Below, piece after piece: positions 39,279 through 52,738 of a stretch of DNA of 64,000 nt. The stretch comes from Petrolisthes cinctipes. Taxonomy: Eukaryota; Arthropoda; Malacostraca; Decapoda; Porcellanidae. Location of the stretch: NCBI GenBank assembly GCA_033782935.1, contig JAWQEG010000474.1, forward strand, positions 372,001-436,000, read 5' to 3'. The notes under the pieces are model-generated. The model had not been told where the DNA came from. It ran no database searches and saw only the letters and a list, made by a program, of their open reading frames with translations. The translations under genes and the position numbers were made by a program. The first letter of the stretch is position 1. The number at the start of each line of letters is the position of its first letter.

Positions 39279-42211
39279 CCAAAATATTGAATTTTTGGGT
39301 GTTTAGGGCCAGAATTTGAGATATAAACGGGTACAGAAGATGCATGCACATATCGACTTTTGGGCACATAAAAATCGATTTTTAGTATGTTTTTGGCCTA
39401 TATTTTGAAAATATTCTAGTACTGAGTAGGCATGTACAGATTGCTTCTGGGACCCCAAAATATTGAATTTTCGGTTGTTTTGAGCCTGAATTTGAGATAT
39501 AAACGGGTACAGAAGATACATGCACGGATTGACTTTGGGCACCTAAAACATCGATTTTGAGCATGTTTTGGGCCTGTATTTTAAAAATACTCAAACACGG
39601 AGTAGGCATGTACAGATCGCTTCTGGGACCCCAAAACATTGAATTTTCAGGTTTTTTGAGCCTGAATTTGAGATATAAACGGGTACTGAAGATGCATGCA
39701 CATATCGACTTTTGGGCACCTAAAAGATCGATTTTCAGTATGTTTTTGGCCTGTATTTTGCAAATACTCTAACACGGAGTAGGCATGTACAGATCGCTTC
39801 TGGGCCCCCTGAATATCGAATTTTCGGGTGTTTTGGGACTGAATTTGAGATATCGACTTTTTGGCACCTAAAAGATCGATTTTCAGTATGTTTTTGGCCT
39901 GTATTTTGAAAATACTCTAACACGGAGTAGGCATGTAAAGATCCCTTCTGGGACCCCAAAATATCGAATTTTCGGGTGTTTTGGGACTGAATTTGAGATA
40001 TCGACTTTTTGGCACCTAAAAGATCGATTTTCAGTATGTTTTTGGCCTGTATTTTGAAAATACTCTAACACGGAGTAGGCATGTACAGATCGCTTCTGGG
40101 ACCCAAAAATATCGAATTTTCGGGTGTTTTGAGCCTGAATTTGAGATATAAACGGGTACTGAAGGTGCATGCACATATCGACTTTTTGGCTCCTAAAACA
40201 TCGATTTTGAGCATGTTTTGGGCCTGTGTTTTGAAAATACTCTAACACGGAGTAGGCATGTACAGTTCTCTTCTGGGACCCCTAAATATCGAATTTTAGG
40301 GGGTTTTGGGCCTTAATTTTAGATATCGACTTTTTGGCACCTAAAATATCGATTTTTAGTATGTTTTTAGCCTATATTTTGAAAATATTCTAGCACTAAG
40401 TAGGCATGTACAGATTGCTTCTGGGACCCCAAAATATTGAATTTTCGGGTGTTTAGGGCCAGAATTTGAGATATAAACGGGTACTGAAGATGCATGCACA
40501 TATCGACTTTTGGGCACCTAAAAGATCGATTTTCAGTATGTTTTTGGCCTGTATTTTGAAAATACTCTAACACGGAGTAGGCAAGTACAGATCGCTTCTG
40601 GGACCCCAAAATATCGAATTTTCGGGTGTTTTGGGAATGAATTTGAGATATCGCCTTTACGCACCTAAAAGATCGATTTTTAGAATGTTTTAAGTCTATA
40701 TTTTGAAAATATTCTAGCACTGAGTAGGCATGTACAGATCGATTCTGGGACCCCAAAATATTGAATTTTCGGGTGTTTTGAGCATGAATTTGAGATATAA
40801 ACGGGTACAGAAGATACATGCACATATTGACTTTGGGGATCTAAAATATCGATTTTCAGCATGTTTTTGGCCTGTATTTTGAAAATACTCTAACACGGAG
40901 TAGGCATGTACAGATCCCTTCTGGGACCCCTAAATATCGAATTTTCGGGTGTTTTGGGACTGAATTTGAGATATCGACTTTTTGGCACCTAAAAGATCGA
41001 TTTTTAGCATGTTTTTAGCCTATATTTTGAAAATATTCTAGCACTGAGTAGGCATGTACAGATTGCTTCTGGGACCCCAAAATATTGAATTTTCGGGTGT
41101 TTTGAGCATGAATTTGAGATATAAACGGGTACAGAAGATACATGCACATATTGACTTTGGGGATCTAAAATATCGATTTTCAGCATGTTTTGGGCTTGTA
41201 TTTTGAAAATACTCTAACACGGAGTAGGCATGTACAGATCCCTTCTGGGACCCCAAAATATCGAAGTTTCGGGTGTTTTGGGACTGAATTTGAGATATCG
41301 ACTTTAATGGCACCTAAAATATCGATTTTCAGTATGTTTTTGGCCTATATTTTGAAAATATTCTAGTACTGAGTAGGCATGTACAGATTGCTTCTGGGAC
41401 CCCAAAATATTGAATTTTCGGATGTTTTGAGCCTGAATTTGAGATATAAACGGGTACAGAAGATACATGCACGGATTGACTTTGGGCACCTAAAACATCG
41501 ATTTTGAGCATGTTTTGGGCCTGTATTTTAAAAATACTCTAACACGGAGTAGGCATGTACAGATCGCTTCTGGGACCCCTAAATATCGAATTTTCGGGTG
41601 ATTTGGGCCTTAATTTGAGAAATCGACTTTTTGGCACCTAAAATATCGATTTTTAGCATGTTTTTAGTCTATATTTTGAAAATATTCTTGCACTGAGTAG
41701 GCATGTACAGATTGCTTCTGGGACCCCAAAATATTGAATTTTTGGGTGTTTAGGGCCAGAATTTGAGATATAAACGGGTACAGAAGATGCATGCACATAT
41801 CGACTTTTGGGCACCTAAAAGATCGATTTTCAGTATGTTTTTGGCCTGTATTTTGAAAATACTTTAACACGGATTAGGCATGTACAGATCGCTTCTGGGA
41901 CCCCAAAATATCGAATTTTCGGGTGTTTTGGGAATGAATTTGAGATATCGCCTTTACGCACCTAAAAGATCGATTTTTAGAATGTTTTTAGCCTATATTT
42001 TGAAAATATTCTAGCACTGAGTAGGCATGTACAGATCGCTTCTGGGACCCCAAAATATCGAATTTTCGGGTGTTTTGAGCCTGAATTTGAGATATAAACG
42101 AGTACAGAAGATGCATGCACATATCGACTTTTGGGCACCTAAAATATCGATTTTGAGCATGTTTTGAGCCTATATTTTGAAAACATTCTAGCACTGAGTA
42201 GGCATGTAGAG

Positions 42212-43100
42212 ATCGCTTCTGGGACCCCAAAATATCAAATTTTCGGGTGTTTTGAGCCTGAATTTGAGATATAAACGAGTATAGAAGATGCATACACATA
42301 TTGACTTTGGGCACCAAAAATATCGATTTTTAGCATGTTTTGGGCCTGAATTTTGAAAATACTCTAACACGGAGTAAGCATGTACAGATCGCTTCTGGGA
42401 CCCCAAAATATCGAATTTTCGGGTGTTTTGGGCCTAAATTTGAGATATCGCCGTTACGCACCTAAAATATCGATTTGTAGCATGTTTTGAGCCTAAATTT
42501 TGAAAATATTCTAGCACTGAGTAGGCATGTACAGATCGATTCTGGGACCCAAAAATATCGAATTTTCGGGTGTTTTGAGCCTGAATTTGAGATATAAACG
42601 AGTACAGAAGATGCATGCACATATCGACTTTTGGGCACCTAAAATATCGATTTTGTGCATGTTTTGAGCCTATATTTTGAAAACATTCTAGCACTGAGTA
42701 GGCATGTACAGATCGCTTCTGGGACCAAAAAATATCGAATTTTCGGGTGTTTAGGGCCAGACTTTTAAATATAAACGGGTACAGAAGATGCATGCACATA
42801 TCGACTTTTGGGCACCTAAAATATCGATTTTGAGCATGTTTTGAGCCTATATTTTGAAAACATTCTAGCACTGAGTAGGCTAACACGGAGTACTCCAGGC
42901 ATGTACAGATCGCTTCTGGGACGCCAAAATATCGAATTTTCGGGTGTTTAGGGCCAGAATTTGAGATATAAACGGGTACAGAAGATGCATGCACATATCG
43001 ACTTTTCGGCACCTAAAAGATCGATTTTCAGTATGTTTTTGGCCTGTATTTTGAAAATACTCTAACACGGAGTAGGCATGTACAGATCCCTTCTGGGACC
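42212..43100 (+). repeat. ~890-bp block with scrambled junction, copy 2
   Basis: Second copy, with the same abnormal joint at about 42872-42900. Small differences from copy 1 include atcaaat versus atcgaat near 42237 and gacgcc versus gacccc near 42921. Homology ends where cccaaaatattg (copy 1) becomes ccctaaatatcg. Confidence 0.85.
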
Positions 43101-46100
43101 CCTAAATATCGAATTTTCGGGTGTTTTGGGACTGAATTTGAGATATCGACTTTTTAGCACCTAAAAGATCGATTTTCAGTATGTTTTTGGCCTGTATTTT
43201 GAAAATACTCTAACACGGAGTAGGCATGTAAAGATCCCTTCTGGGACCCCAAAATATCGAATTTTCGGGTGTTTTGAGCCTGAATTTGAGATATAAACGA
43301 GTATAGAAGATGCATACACATATTGACTTTGGGCACCAAAAATTTCGATTTTCAGAATGTTTTGGGCCTGAATTTTTAAAATACTCTAACACGGAGTAGG
43401 CATGTACAGATCGTTTCTGGGACCCCAAAATATCGAATTTTCGGGTGTTTAGGGCCAGAATTTGAGATATAAACGGGTACAGAAGATGCATGCACATATC
43501 GACTTTTGGGCACCTAAAAGATCGATTTTCAGTATGTTTTTGCGTGTATTTTGAAAATACTCTAACACGGAATAGGCATGTAAAGATCCCTTCTGGGACC
43601 CCTAAATATCGAATTTTCGGGTGTTTTGGGACTGAATTTGAGATATCGACTTTTTGGCACCTAAAATGTCGATTTTTAGCATGTTTTTAGCCTATATTTT
43701 AAAAATATTCTAGCACTGAGTAGGCATGTAATCTGGGACCCCAAAATATTGAATTTTCGGGTGTTTTGAGCCTGAATTTGAGATATAAACGGGTACAGAA
43801 GATACAGGCACATATTGACTTTGGGCATTTAAAATATCGATTTTCAGCTTGTTTTGGGCCTGTATTTTGAAAATACTCTAACATGGAGTTGGCATGTACA
43901 GATCGCTTCTGGGACCCCAAAATATCGAATTTTCAGGTGTTATGAGCCAGAATTTGAGATATAAACGGGTACTAAAGATGCATGCACATATCGACTTTTG
44001 GGCACCTAAAACATCGATTTTGAGAATGTTTTGGGCCAGTATTTTGAAAATACTCTAACACGGAGTAGGCATGTACAGATCGCTTCTGGGACCCCAAAAT
44101 ATCGAATTTTCGGGTGTTTTGTGCCTGAATTTGAGATATCGCCTTTACGCACCTAAAATATTGATTTTTAGCATGTTTTGAGCCTATAATTTGAAAATAA
44201 TCTAGCACTAAGTAGGCATGTACAGATCGCTACTGGGACCCCAAAATATCGAATTTTCGGGTGTTTTGAGATTGAATTTGAGATATAAACGAGTACAGAA
44301 GATGCATGCACATATCGACTTTTGGGCACCTAAAATATCGATTTTGAGCATGTTTTGAGCCTATATTTTAAAAACATTCTAGCACTGAGTAGGCATGTAC
44401 AGATCGCTTCTGGGACCCCAAAATATCGAATTTTCGGGTGTTTTGGGCCTGAATTTGAGATATAAACGAGTATAGAAGATGAATACACATATTGACTTTG
44501 GGCACCAAAAATATCGATTTTCAGCATGTTTTGGGCCTGAATTTTGAAAATACTCTAACACGGAGTAGGCATGTACAGATCGCTTCTGGGACCCCTAAAT
44601 ATCGAAGTTTCGGGTGTTTTGGGACTGAATTTGAGATATCGACTTTATGGCACCTAAAATATCGATTTTCAGTATGTTTTTGGCCTATATTTTGAAAATA
44701 TTCTAGTACTGAGTAGGCATGTACAGATTGCTTCTGGGACCCCAAAATATTGAATTTTCGGGTGTTTTGAGCCTGAATTTGAGATATAAACGGGTACAGA
44801 AGATACATGCACGGATTGACTTTGGGCACCTAAAACATCGATTTTGAGCATGTTTTGGGCCTGTATTTTAAAAATATTCTAACACGGAGTAGGCATGTAC
44901 AGATCGCTTCTGGGACCCCAAAATATTGAATTTTCAGGTGTTATGAGCCTGAATTTGAGATATAAACGGGTACTGAAGATGCATGCACATATCGACTTTT
45001 GCGCACCTAAAAGATCGATTTTCAGTATGTTTTTGGCCTGTATTTTGCAAATACTCTAACACGGAGTAGGCATGTACAGATCGCTTCTGGGACCCCTGAA
45101 TATCGAATTTTCGGGTGTTTTGGGACTGAATTTGAGATATCGACTTTTTGGCACCTAAAAGATCGATTTTCAGTATGTTTTTGGCCTGTATTTTGAAAAT
45201 ACTCTAACACGGAGTAGGCATGTAAAGATCCCTTCTGGGACCCCAAAATATCGAATTTTCGGGTGTTTTGGGACTGAATTTGAGATATCGACTTTTTGGC
45301 ACCTAAAAGATCGATTTTCAGTATGTTTTTGGCCTGTATTTTGAAAATACTCTAACACGGAGTAGGCAAGTACAGATCGCTTCTGGGACCCCAAAAAATC
45401 GAATTTTCGGGTGTTTTGGGAATGAATTTGAGATATCGCCTTTATGCACCTAAAAGATCGATTTTTAGAATGTTTTAAGCCTATAGTTTGAAAATATTCT
45501 AGCACTGAGTAGGCATGTACAGATCGATTCTGGGACCCAAAAATATTGAATTTTCGGGTGTTTTGAGCATGAATTTGAGATATAAACGGGTACAGAAGAT
45601 ACATGCACATATTGACTTTGGGGATCTAAAATATCGATTTTCAGCATGTTTTTGGCCTGTATTTTGAAAATACTCTAACACGAAGTAGGCATGTACAGAT
45701 CGTTTCTGGGACCCCAAAATATCGAATTTTCGGGTGTTTTGGGACTGAATTTGAGATATCGACTTTTTGGCACCTAAAATGTCGATTTTTAGCATGTTTT
45801 TAGCCTATATTTTGAAAATATTCTAGCACTGAGTAGGCATGTACTCGGGGACCCCAAAATATTGAATTTTCGGGTGTTTTGAGCCTGAATTTGAGATATA
45901 AACGGGTACAGAAGATACAGGCACATATTGACTTTAGGCATTTAAAATATCGATTTTTAGCATGTTTTGGCCTGTATTTTGAAAATACTCTAACACGGAG
46001 TTGGCATGTACAGATCGCTTCTGGGACCCCAAAATATCGAATTTTCGGGTGTTTTGAGCCTGAATTTGAGATATAAACGGGTACTGAAGATGCATGCCCA

Positions 46101-49100
46101 TATCGACTTTTTGGCACCTAAAACATCGATTTTGAGCATGTTTTGGGCCTGTATTTTGAAAATACTCTAACACGGAGTAGGCATGTACAGATCGCTTCTG
46201 GGACCCCAAAATATCGAATTTTCGGGTATTTTGTGCCTGAATTTGAGATATCGCCTTTACGCACCTAAAATATTGATTTTTAGCATGTTTTGAGCCTATA
46301 ATTTGAAAATATTCTAGCACTGAGTAGGCATGTACAGATTGCTTCTGGGACCCCAAAATATTGAATTTTCGGGTGTATTGAACCTGAATTTGAGATATAA
46401 ACGGGTACAGAAGATACATGCACGGATTGACTTTGGGCAGCTAAAACATCGATTTTGAGCATGTTTTGGGCCTGTATTTTAAAAATACTCTAACACGGAG
46501 TAGACATGTACAGATCGTTTCTGGGACCCCTAAATATCGAATTTTCGGGTGTTTTGGGACTGAATTTGAGATATCGACTTTTTGGCACCTAAAAGATCGA
46601 TTTTCAGTATGTTTTTGGCCTGTATTTTGAAAATACTCTAACACGGAGTAGGCATGTAAAGATCCCTTCTGGGACCCCTAAATATCGAGTTTTCGGGTGT
46701 TTTGGGACTGAATTTGAGATATCGACTTTTTGGCACCTAAAATGTCGATTTTTAGCATGTTTTTAGCCTATATTTTGAAAATATTCTAGCACTGAGTAGG
46801 CATGTACTCGAGGACCCCAAAATATTGAATTTTCGGGTGTTTTGTGCCTGAATTTGAGATATAAACGGGTACAGAAGATACAGGCACATATTGACTTTGG
46901 GCATTTAAAATATCGATTTTTAGCATGTTTTGGCCTGTATTTTGAAAATACTCTAACACGGAGTTGGCATGTACAGATCGCTTCTGGGACCCCAAAATAT
47001 CGAATTTTCGGGTATTATGAGCCAGAATTTGAGATATAAACGGGTACTAAAGATGCATGCACATATCGACTTTAAGGCACCTAAAAGATCGATTTCAGTA
47101 TGTTTTTGTCCTGTAATTTGAAGATACTCTAACACGGAGTAGGCATGTACAGATCGCTTCTGGGACCCCAAAATATCGAATTTTCGGGTGTTTTGGGCCT
47201 GAATTTGAGATATCGCCTTTACGCACCAAAAATATCGATTTTTAGCATTTTATGGGCTTATATTTTGAAAATATTCTAGCACTGAGTAGGCATGTACAGA
47301 TCGCTTCTGGGACCCCAAAATATCGAATATTCGGGTGTTTTGAGCCTGAATTTGAGATATAAACGAGTACAGAAGATGCATGCACATATCGACTTGTGGG
47401 CACCTAAAACATCGATATTGAGCATGTTTTGAGCCAATATTTTGAAAACATTCTAGCACTGAGTAGGCATGTACAGATCGCTTCTGGGACCCCAAAATAT
47501 CGAATTTTCGGGGGTTTTGAGCCTGAAATTGAGATATAAACGGGTACAGATGATACATGCACATATTGACTTTGGGCATCTAAAATATCGATTTTGAGCA
47601 TGTTTTGGGCCTGTATTTTGTAAATACTCTAACACGGAGTAGGCATATACAGATCGCTTCTGGGACCCCATAATATCGAATTTTCGGGTGTTTTGGGCCT
47701 GAATTTGAGTTATCGCCTTTACGCACCTAAAATATCAATTTTTAGCATGTTTCTAGCCTATATTTTGAAAATATTCTAGCACTGAGTAGGCATGTAAAGA
47801 TTGCTTCTGGGACCCCAAAATATTGAATTTTCGGGTGTTTAGGGCCAGAATTTGATTTATAAACGGGTAAGGAAGATACATGCACATATTGACTTTGGGC
47901 ATCTAAAATATCGATTTTCAGCATGTTTTGGGTACGTATTTTGAAAATACTCTAACACGGAGTAGGCATGTACAGATCGCTTCTGGGACCCAAAAATATC
48001 GAATTTTCGAGTGTTTAGGGCCAGAATTTGAGATATAAACAGGTACAGAAGATGCATGCACATATCGACTTTAAGGCACCTAAAAGATCGATTTTCAGTA
48101 TGTTTTTGGCCTGTATTTTGAAAATACTCTAACACGGAGTAGGCATGTACGGATCGCTTCTCGGACCCCATAATATCGAATTTTCGGGTGTTTTGGGCCT
48201 GAATTTTAGATATCGCCTTTACGCACCTAAAATATCGATTTTTTGCATGTTTTGAGCCTATATTTTGAAAATATTCTAGCATTGAGTAGGCATGTACAGA
48301 TCGCTTCTGGGACCCCAAAATATCGACTTTTCGAGTGTTTTCAGCCTGAATTTGAGATATAAACAAGTACAGAAGATGCACGCACATATCGACTTTTGGG
48401 CACCTAAAATATCGATTTTGAGCATGTTTTCAGCGTATATTTTGAAAACATTCTAGCACTGAGTAGGCATGTACAGATCGCTTCTGGGACCCCAAAATAT
48501 CAAATTTTCGGGTGTTTTGAGCCTGAATTTGAGATATAAACGAGTATAGAAGATGCATACACATATTGACTTTGGCCACAAAAAATATCGATTTTCAGCA
48601 TGTTTTGGGCCTGAATTTTCAAAAATACTCTAACACGGAGTAGGCATGTACAGATCGCTTCTGGGACCCCAAAATATCGAATTTTTGGGTGTTTTGGGAC
48701 TGAATTTGAGATATCGACTTTTTGGCACCTAATATATCGATTTTTAGCTTGTTTTTAACCTATATTTTGAAAATATTCTAGCACTGAGTAGGCATGTACA
48801 GATTGCTTGTGGGACCCCAAAATATCGAATTTTTGGGTGTTTTGAGCTTGAATTTGAGATATAAACGAGTACAGAAGATGCACGCACATATCGACTTTTG
48901 GGCACCTAAAATATCGATTTTTCGCATGTTTTGAGCCTATATTTTGAAAACATTCTAGCACTGAGTAGGCATGTACAGATCGCTTCTGGGACCCAAAAAT
49001 ATCGAATTTTCGAGTGTTTAGGGCCAGAATTTGAGATATAAACAGGTACAGAAGATGCATGCACATATCGACTTTAAGGCACCTAAAAGATCGATTTTCA

Positions 49101-50380
49101 GTATGTTTTTGGCCTGTAATTTGAAGATACTCTAACACGGAGTAGGCATGTACAGATCGCTTCTGGGACCCCAAAATATCGAATTTTCGTGTGTTTTGGG
49201 CCTGAATTTGAGATATCGCCTTTACGCACCAAAAATATCGATTTTTAGCATTTTATGAGCCTATATTTTGAAAATATTCTAGCACTGAGTAGGCATGTAC
49301 AGATCGCTTCTGGGACCCAAAAATATCGAATTTTCGGGTGTTTTGAGCCTGAATTTGAGATATAAACGAGTACAGAAGATGCATGCACATATCGACTTGT
49401 GGGCACCTAAAACATCGATATTGAGCATGTTTTGAGCCAATATTTTGAAAACATTCTAGCACTGAGTAGGCATGTACAGATCGCTTCTGGGACCCCAAAA
49501 TATCGAATTTTCGGGTGTTTTGAGCTTGAATTTGAGATATAAACGAGTACAGAAGATGCATGTACATATCGACTTTTGGGCACCTAAAATATCGATTTTG
49601 AGCATGTTTTGAGCCTATATTTTGAAAATATTCTAGCACTGAGTAGGCATGTACAGATTGCTTCTGGGACCCTAAAATATTGAATTTTCGGGGGTTTTGA
49701 GCCTGAAATTGAGATATAAACGGGTACAGATGATACATGCACATATTGACTTTGGGCATCTAAAATATCGATTTTGAGCATGTTTTGGGCCTGTATTTTG
49801 TAAATACTCTAACACGGAGTAGGCATATACAGATCGCTTCTGGGACCCCATAATATCGAATTTTCGGGTGTTTTGGGCCTGAATTTGAGTTATCGCCTTT
49901 ACGCACCTAAAATATCGATTTTTAGCATGTTTCTAGCCTATATTTTGAAAATATTCTAGCACTGAGTAGGCATGTAAAGATTGCTTCTGGGACCCCAAAA
50001 TATTGAATTTTCGGGTGTTTAGGGCCAGAATTTAAGTTATAAACGGGTAAGGAAGATACATGCACATATTGACTTTGAGCATCTAAAATATCGATTTTCA
50101 GCATGTTTTGGGCACGTATTTTGAAAATACTCTAACACGGAGTAGGCATGTACAGATCGCTTCTGGGACCCAAAAATATCGAATTTTCGAGTGTTTAGGG
50201 CCAGAATTTGAGATATAAACAGGTACAGAAGATGCATGCACATATCGACTTTAAGGCACCTAAAAGATCGATTTTCAGTATGTTTTTGGCCTGTAATTTG
50301 AAGATACTCTAACACGGAGTAGGCATGTACAGATCGCTTCTGGGACCCCAAAATATCGAATTTTCGGGTGTTTTGGGCCT

Positions 50381-52738
50381 GAATTTGAGATATCGCCTTT
50401 ACGCACCAAAAAATATCGATTTTTAGCATTTTATGAGCCTATATTTTGAAAATATTCTAGCATTGAGTAGGCATGTACAGATCGCTTCTGGGACCCCAAA
50501 ATATCGAATTTTCGGGTGTTTTGAGCCTGAATTTGAGATATAAACGAGTACAGAAGATGCATGCACATATCGACTTGTGGGCACCTAAAACATCGATATT
50601 GAGCAAGTTTTGAGCCTATATTTTGAAAACATTCTAGCACTGAGTAGGCATGTACAGATCGCTTCTGGGACCCCAAAATATCGAATTTTCGGGTGTTTTT
50701 AACTTGAATTTGAGATATAAACGAGAACAGAAGATGCATGCACATATCGACTTTTGGGCACCAAAAATATCGATTTTGAGCATGTTTTGAGCCTATATTT
50801 TGAAAATATTCTAGCACTGAGTAGGCATGTACAGATTGCTTCTGGGACCCTAAAATATTGAATTTTCGGGGGTTTTGAGCCTGAAATTGAGATATAAACG
50901 GGTACAGATGATACATGCACATATTGACTTTGGGCATCTAAAATATCGATTTTGAGCACGTTTTGGGCCTGTATTTTGTAAATACTCTAACACGGAGTAG
51001 GCATATACAGATCGCTTCTGGGACCCCATAATATCGAATTTTCGGGTGTTTTGGGCCTGAATTTGAGTTATCGCCTTTACGCACCTAAAATATCGATTTT
51101 TAGCATGTTTCTAGCCTATATTTTGAAAATATTCTAGCACTGAGTAGGCATGTAAAGATTGCTTCTGGGACCCCAAAATATTGAATTTTCGGGTGTTTAG
51201 GGCCAGAATTTGAGATATAAACGGGTAAGGAAGATACATGCACATATTGACTTTGGGCATCTAAAATATCGATTTTCAGCATGTTTTGGGCACGTATTTT
51301 GAAAATACTCTAACACGGAGTAAGCATGTACAGATCGCTTCTGGGACCCTAAAATATCGAATTTTCGGGTGTTTAGGGCCAGAATTTGAGATATAAACGG
51401 ATACAGAAGATGCATGCACATATCGACTTTTGGGCACCTAAAAGATCGATTTTCAGTATGTTTTTGGCCTGTATTTTGAAAATACTCTAACACGGAGTAG
51501 GCATGTACGGATCGCTTCTGGGACCCCATAATATCGAATTTTCGGGTGTTTTGGGCCTGAATTTTAGATATCGCCTTTACGCACCTAAAATATCGATTTT
51601 TTGCATGTTTTGAGCCTATATTTTGAAAATATTCTAGCATTGAGTAGGCATGTACAGATCGCTTCTGGGACCCCAAAATATCGACTTTTCGGGTGTTTTG
51701 AGCCTGAATTTGAGATATAAACAAGTACAGAAGATGCACGCACATATCGAATTTTGGGCACCTAAAATATCGATTTTGAGCATGTTTTCAGCGTATATTT
51801 TGAAAACATTCTAGCACTGAGTAGGCATGTACAGATCGCTTCTGGGACCCCAAAATATCAAATTTTCGGGTGTTTTGACCCTGAATTTGAGATATAAACG
51901 AGTATAGAAGATGCATACACATATTGACTTTGGCCACAAAAAATATCGATTTTCAGCATGTTTTGGGCCTGAATTTTGAAAAATACTCTAACACGGAGTA
52001 GGCATGTACAGATCGCTTCTGGGACCCCAAAATATCGAATTTTTGGGTGTTTTGGGACTGAATTTGAGATATCGACTTTTTGGCACCTAATATATCGATT
52101 TTTAGCTTGTTTTTAACCTATATTTTGAAAATATTCTAGCACTGAGTAGGCATGTACAGATTGCTTGTGGGACCCCAAAATATCGAATTTTTGGGTGTTT
52201 TGAGCTTGAATTTGAGATATAAACGAGTACAGAAGATGCATGCACATAACGACTTTTGGTCACCTAAAATATCGATTTTTCGCATGTTTTGAGCCTATAT
52301 TTTAAAAATATTCTAGCACTGAGTAGGCATGTACAGATTGCTTCTGGGATCCCAAAATATTGAATTTTCGGGTGTTTTGAGCCTGAATTTGAGATATAAA
52401 CGGGTACAGAAGATGCATGCACATATCGACTTTTGGGCACCTAAAATATCGATTTTGAGCATGTTTTGAGCCTATATTTTGAAAACATTCTAGCACTGAG
52501 TAGGCATGTACAGATCGCTTCTGGGACCCAAAAATATCGAATTTTCGAGTGTTTAGGGCCAGAATTTGAGATATAAACGGGTACAGAAAATGCATGCACA
52601 TATCGACTTTAAGGCACCTAAAAGATCGATTTTCAGTATGTTTTTGGCCTGTAATTTGAAGATACTCTAACACGGAGTAGGCATGTACAGATCGCTTCTG
52701 GGACCCCAAAATATCGAATTTTCGGGTGTTTTGGGCCT
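50381..52738 (+). repeat. 14-mer super-HOR (2,358 bp), copy 1
   Basis: One seven-mer of type A-B-B-B-A-B-B (1178 bp) followed by one of type A1-B-B-A2-B-B-B (1180 bp). The second half is nearly identical to 53916-55095. The first half is closely related to 52739-53915, but the latter is even closer to 49204-50380. Confidence 0.8.

Larger units (their letters stand above)
38103..47200 (+). repeat. Mosaic region of dispersed blocks
   Basis: Mixed A1, A2 and B monomers with block repeats at several offsets: about 38390-39278 with 42212-43100 (3822), about 39370-40080 with 44657-45367 (5287), about 40560-40870 with 45345-45655 (4785), and about 330 bp near 45.8 kb with 46.75 kb (963). The change from 5287 to 4785 is 502 bp, equal to B+B+A2 (177+177+148), so whole monomers were lost. 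No gene or foreign sequence seen. Confidence 0.75.
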
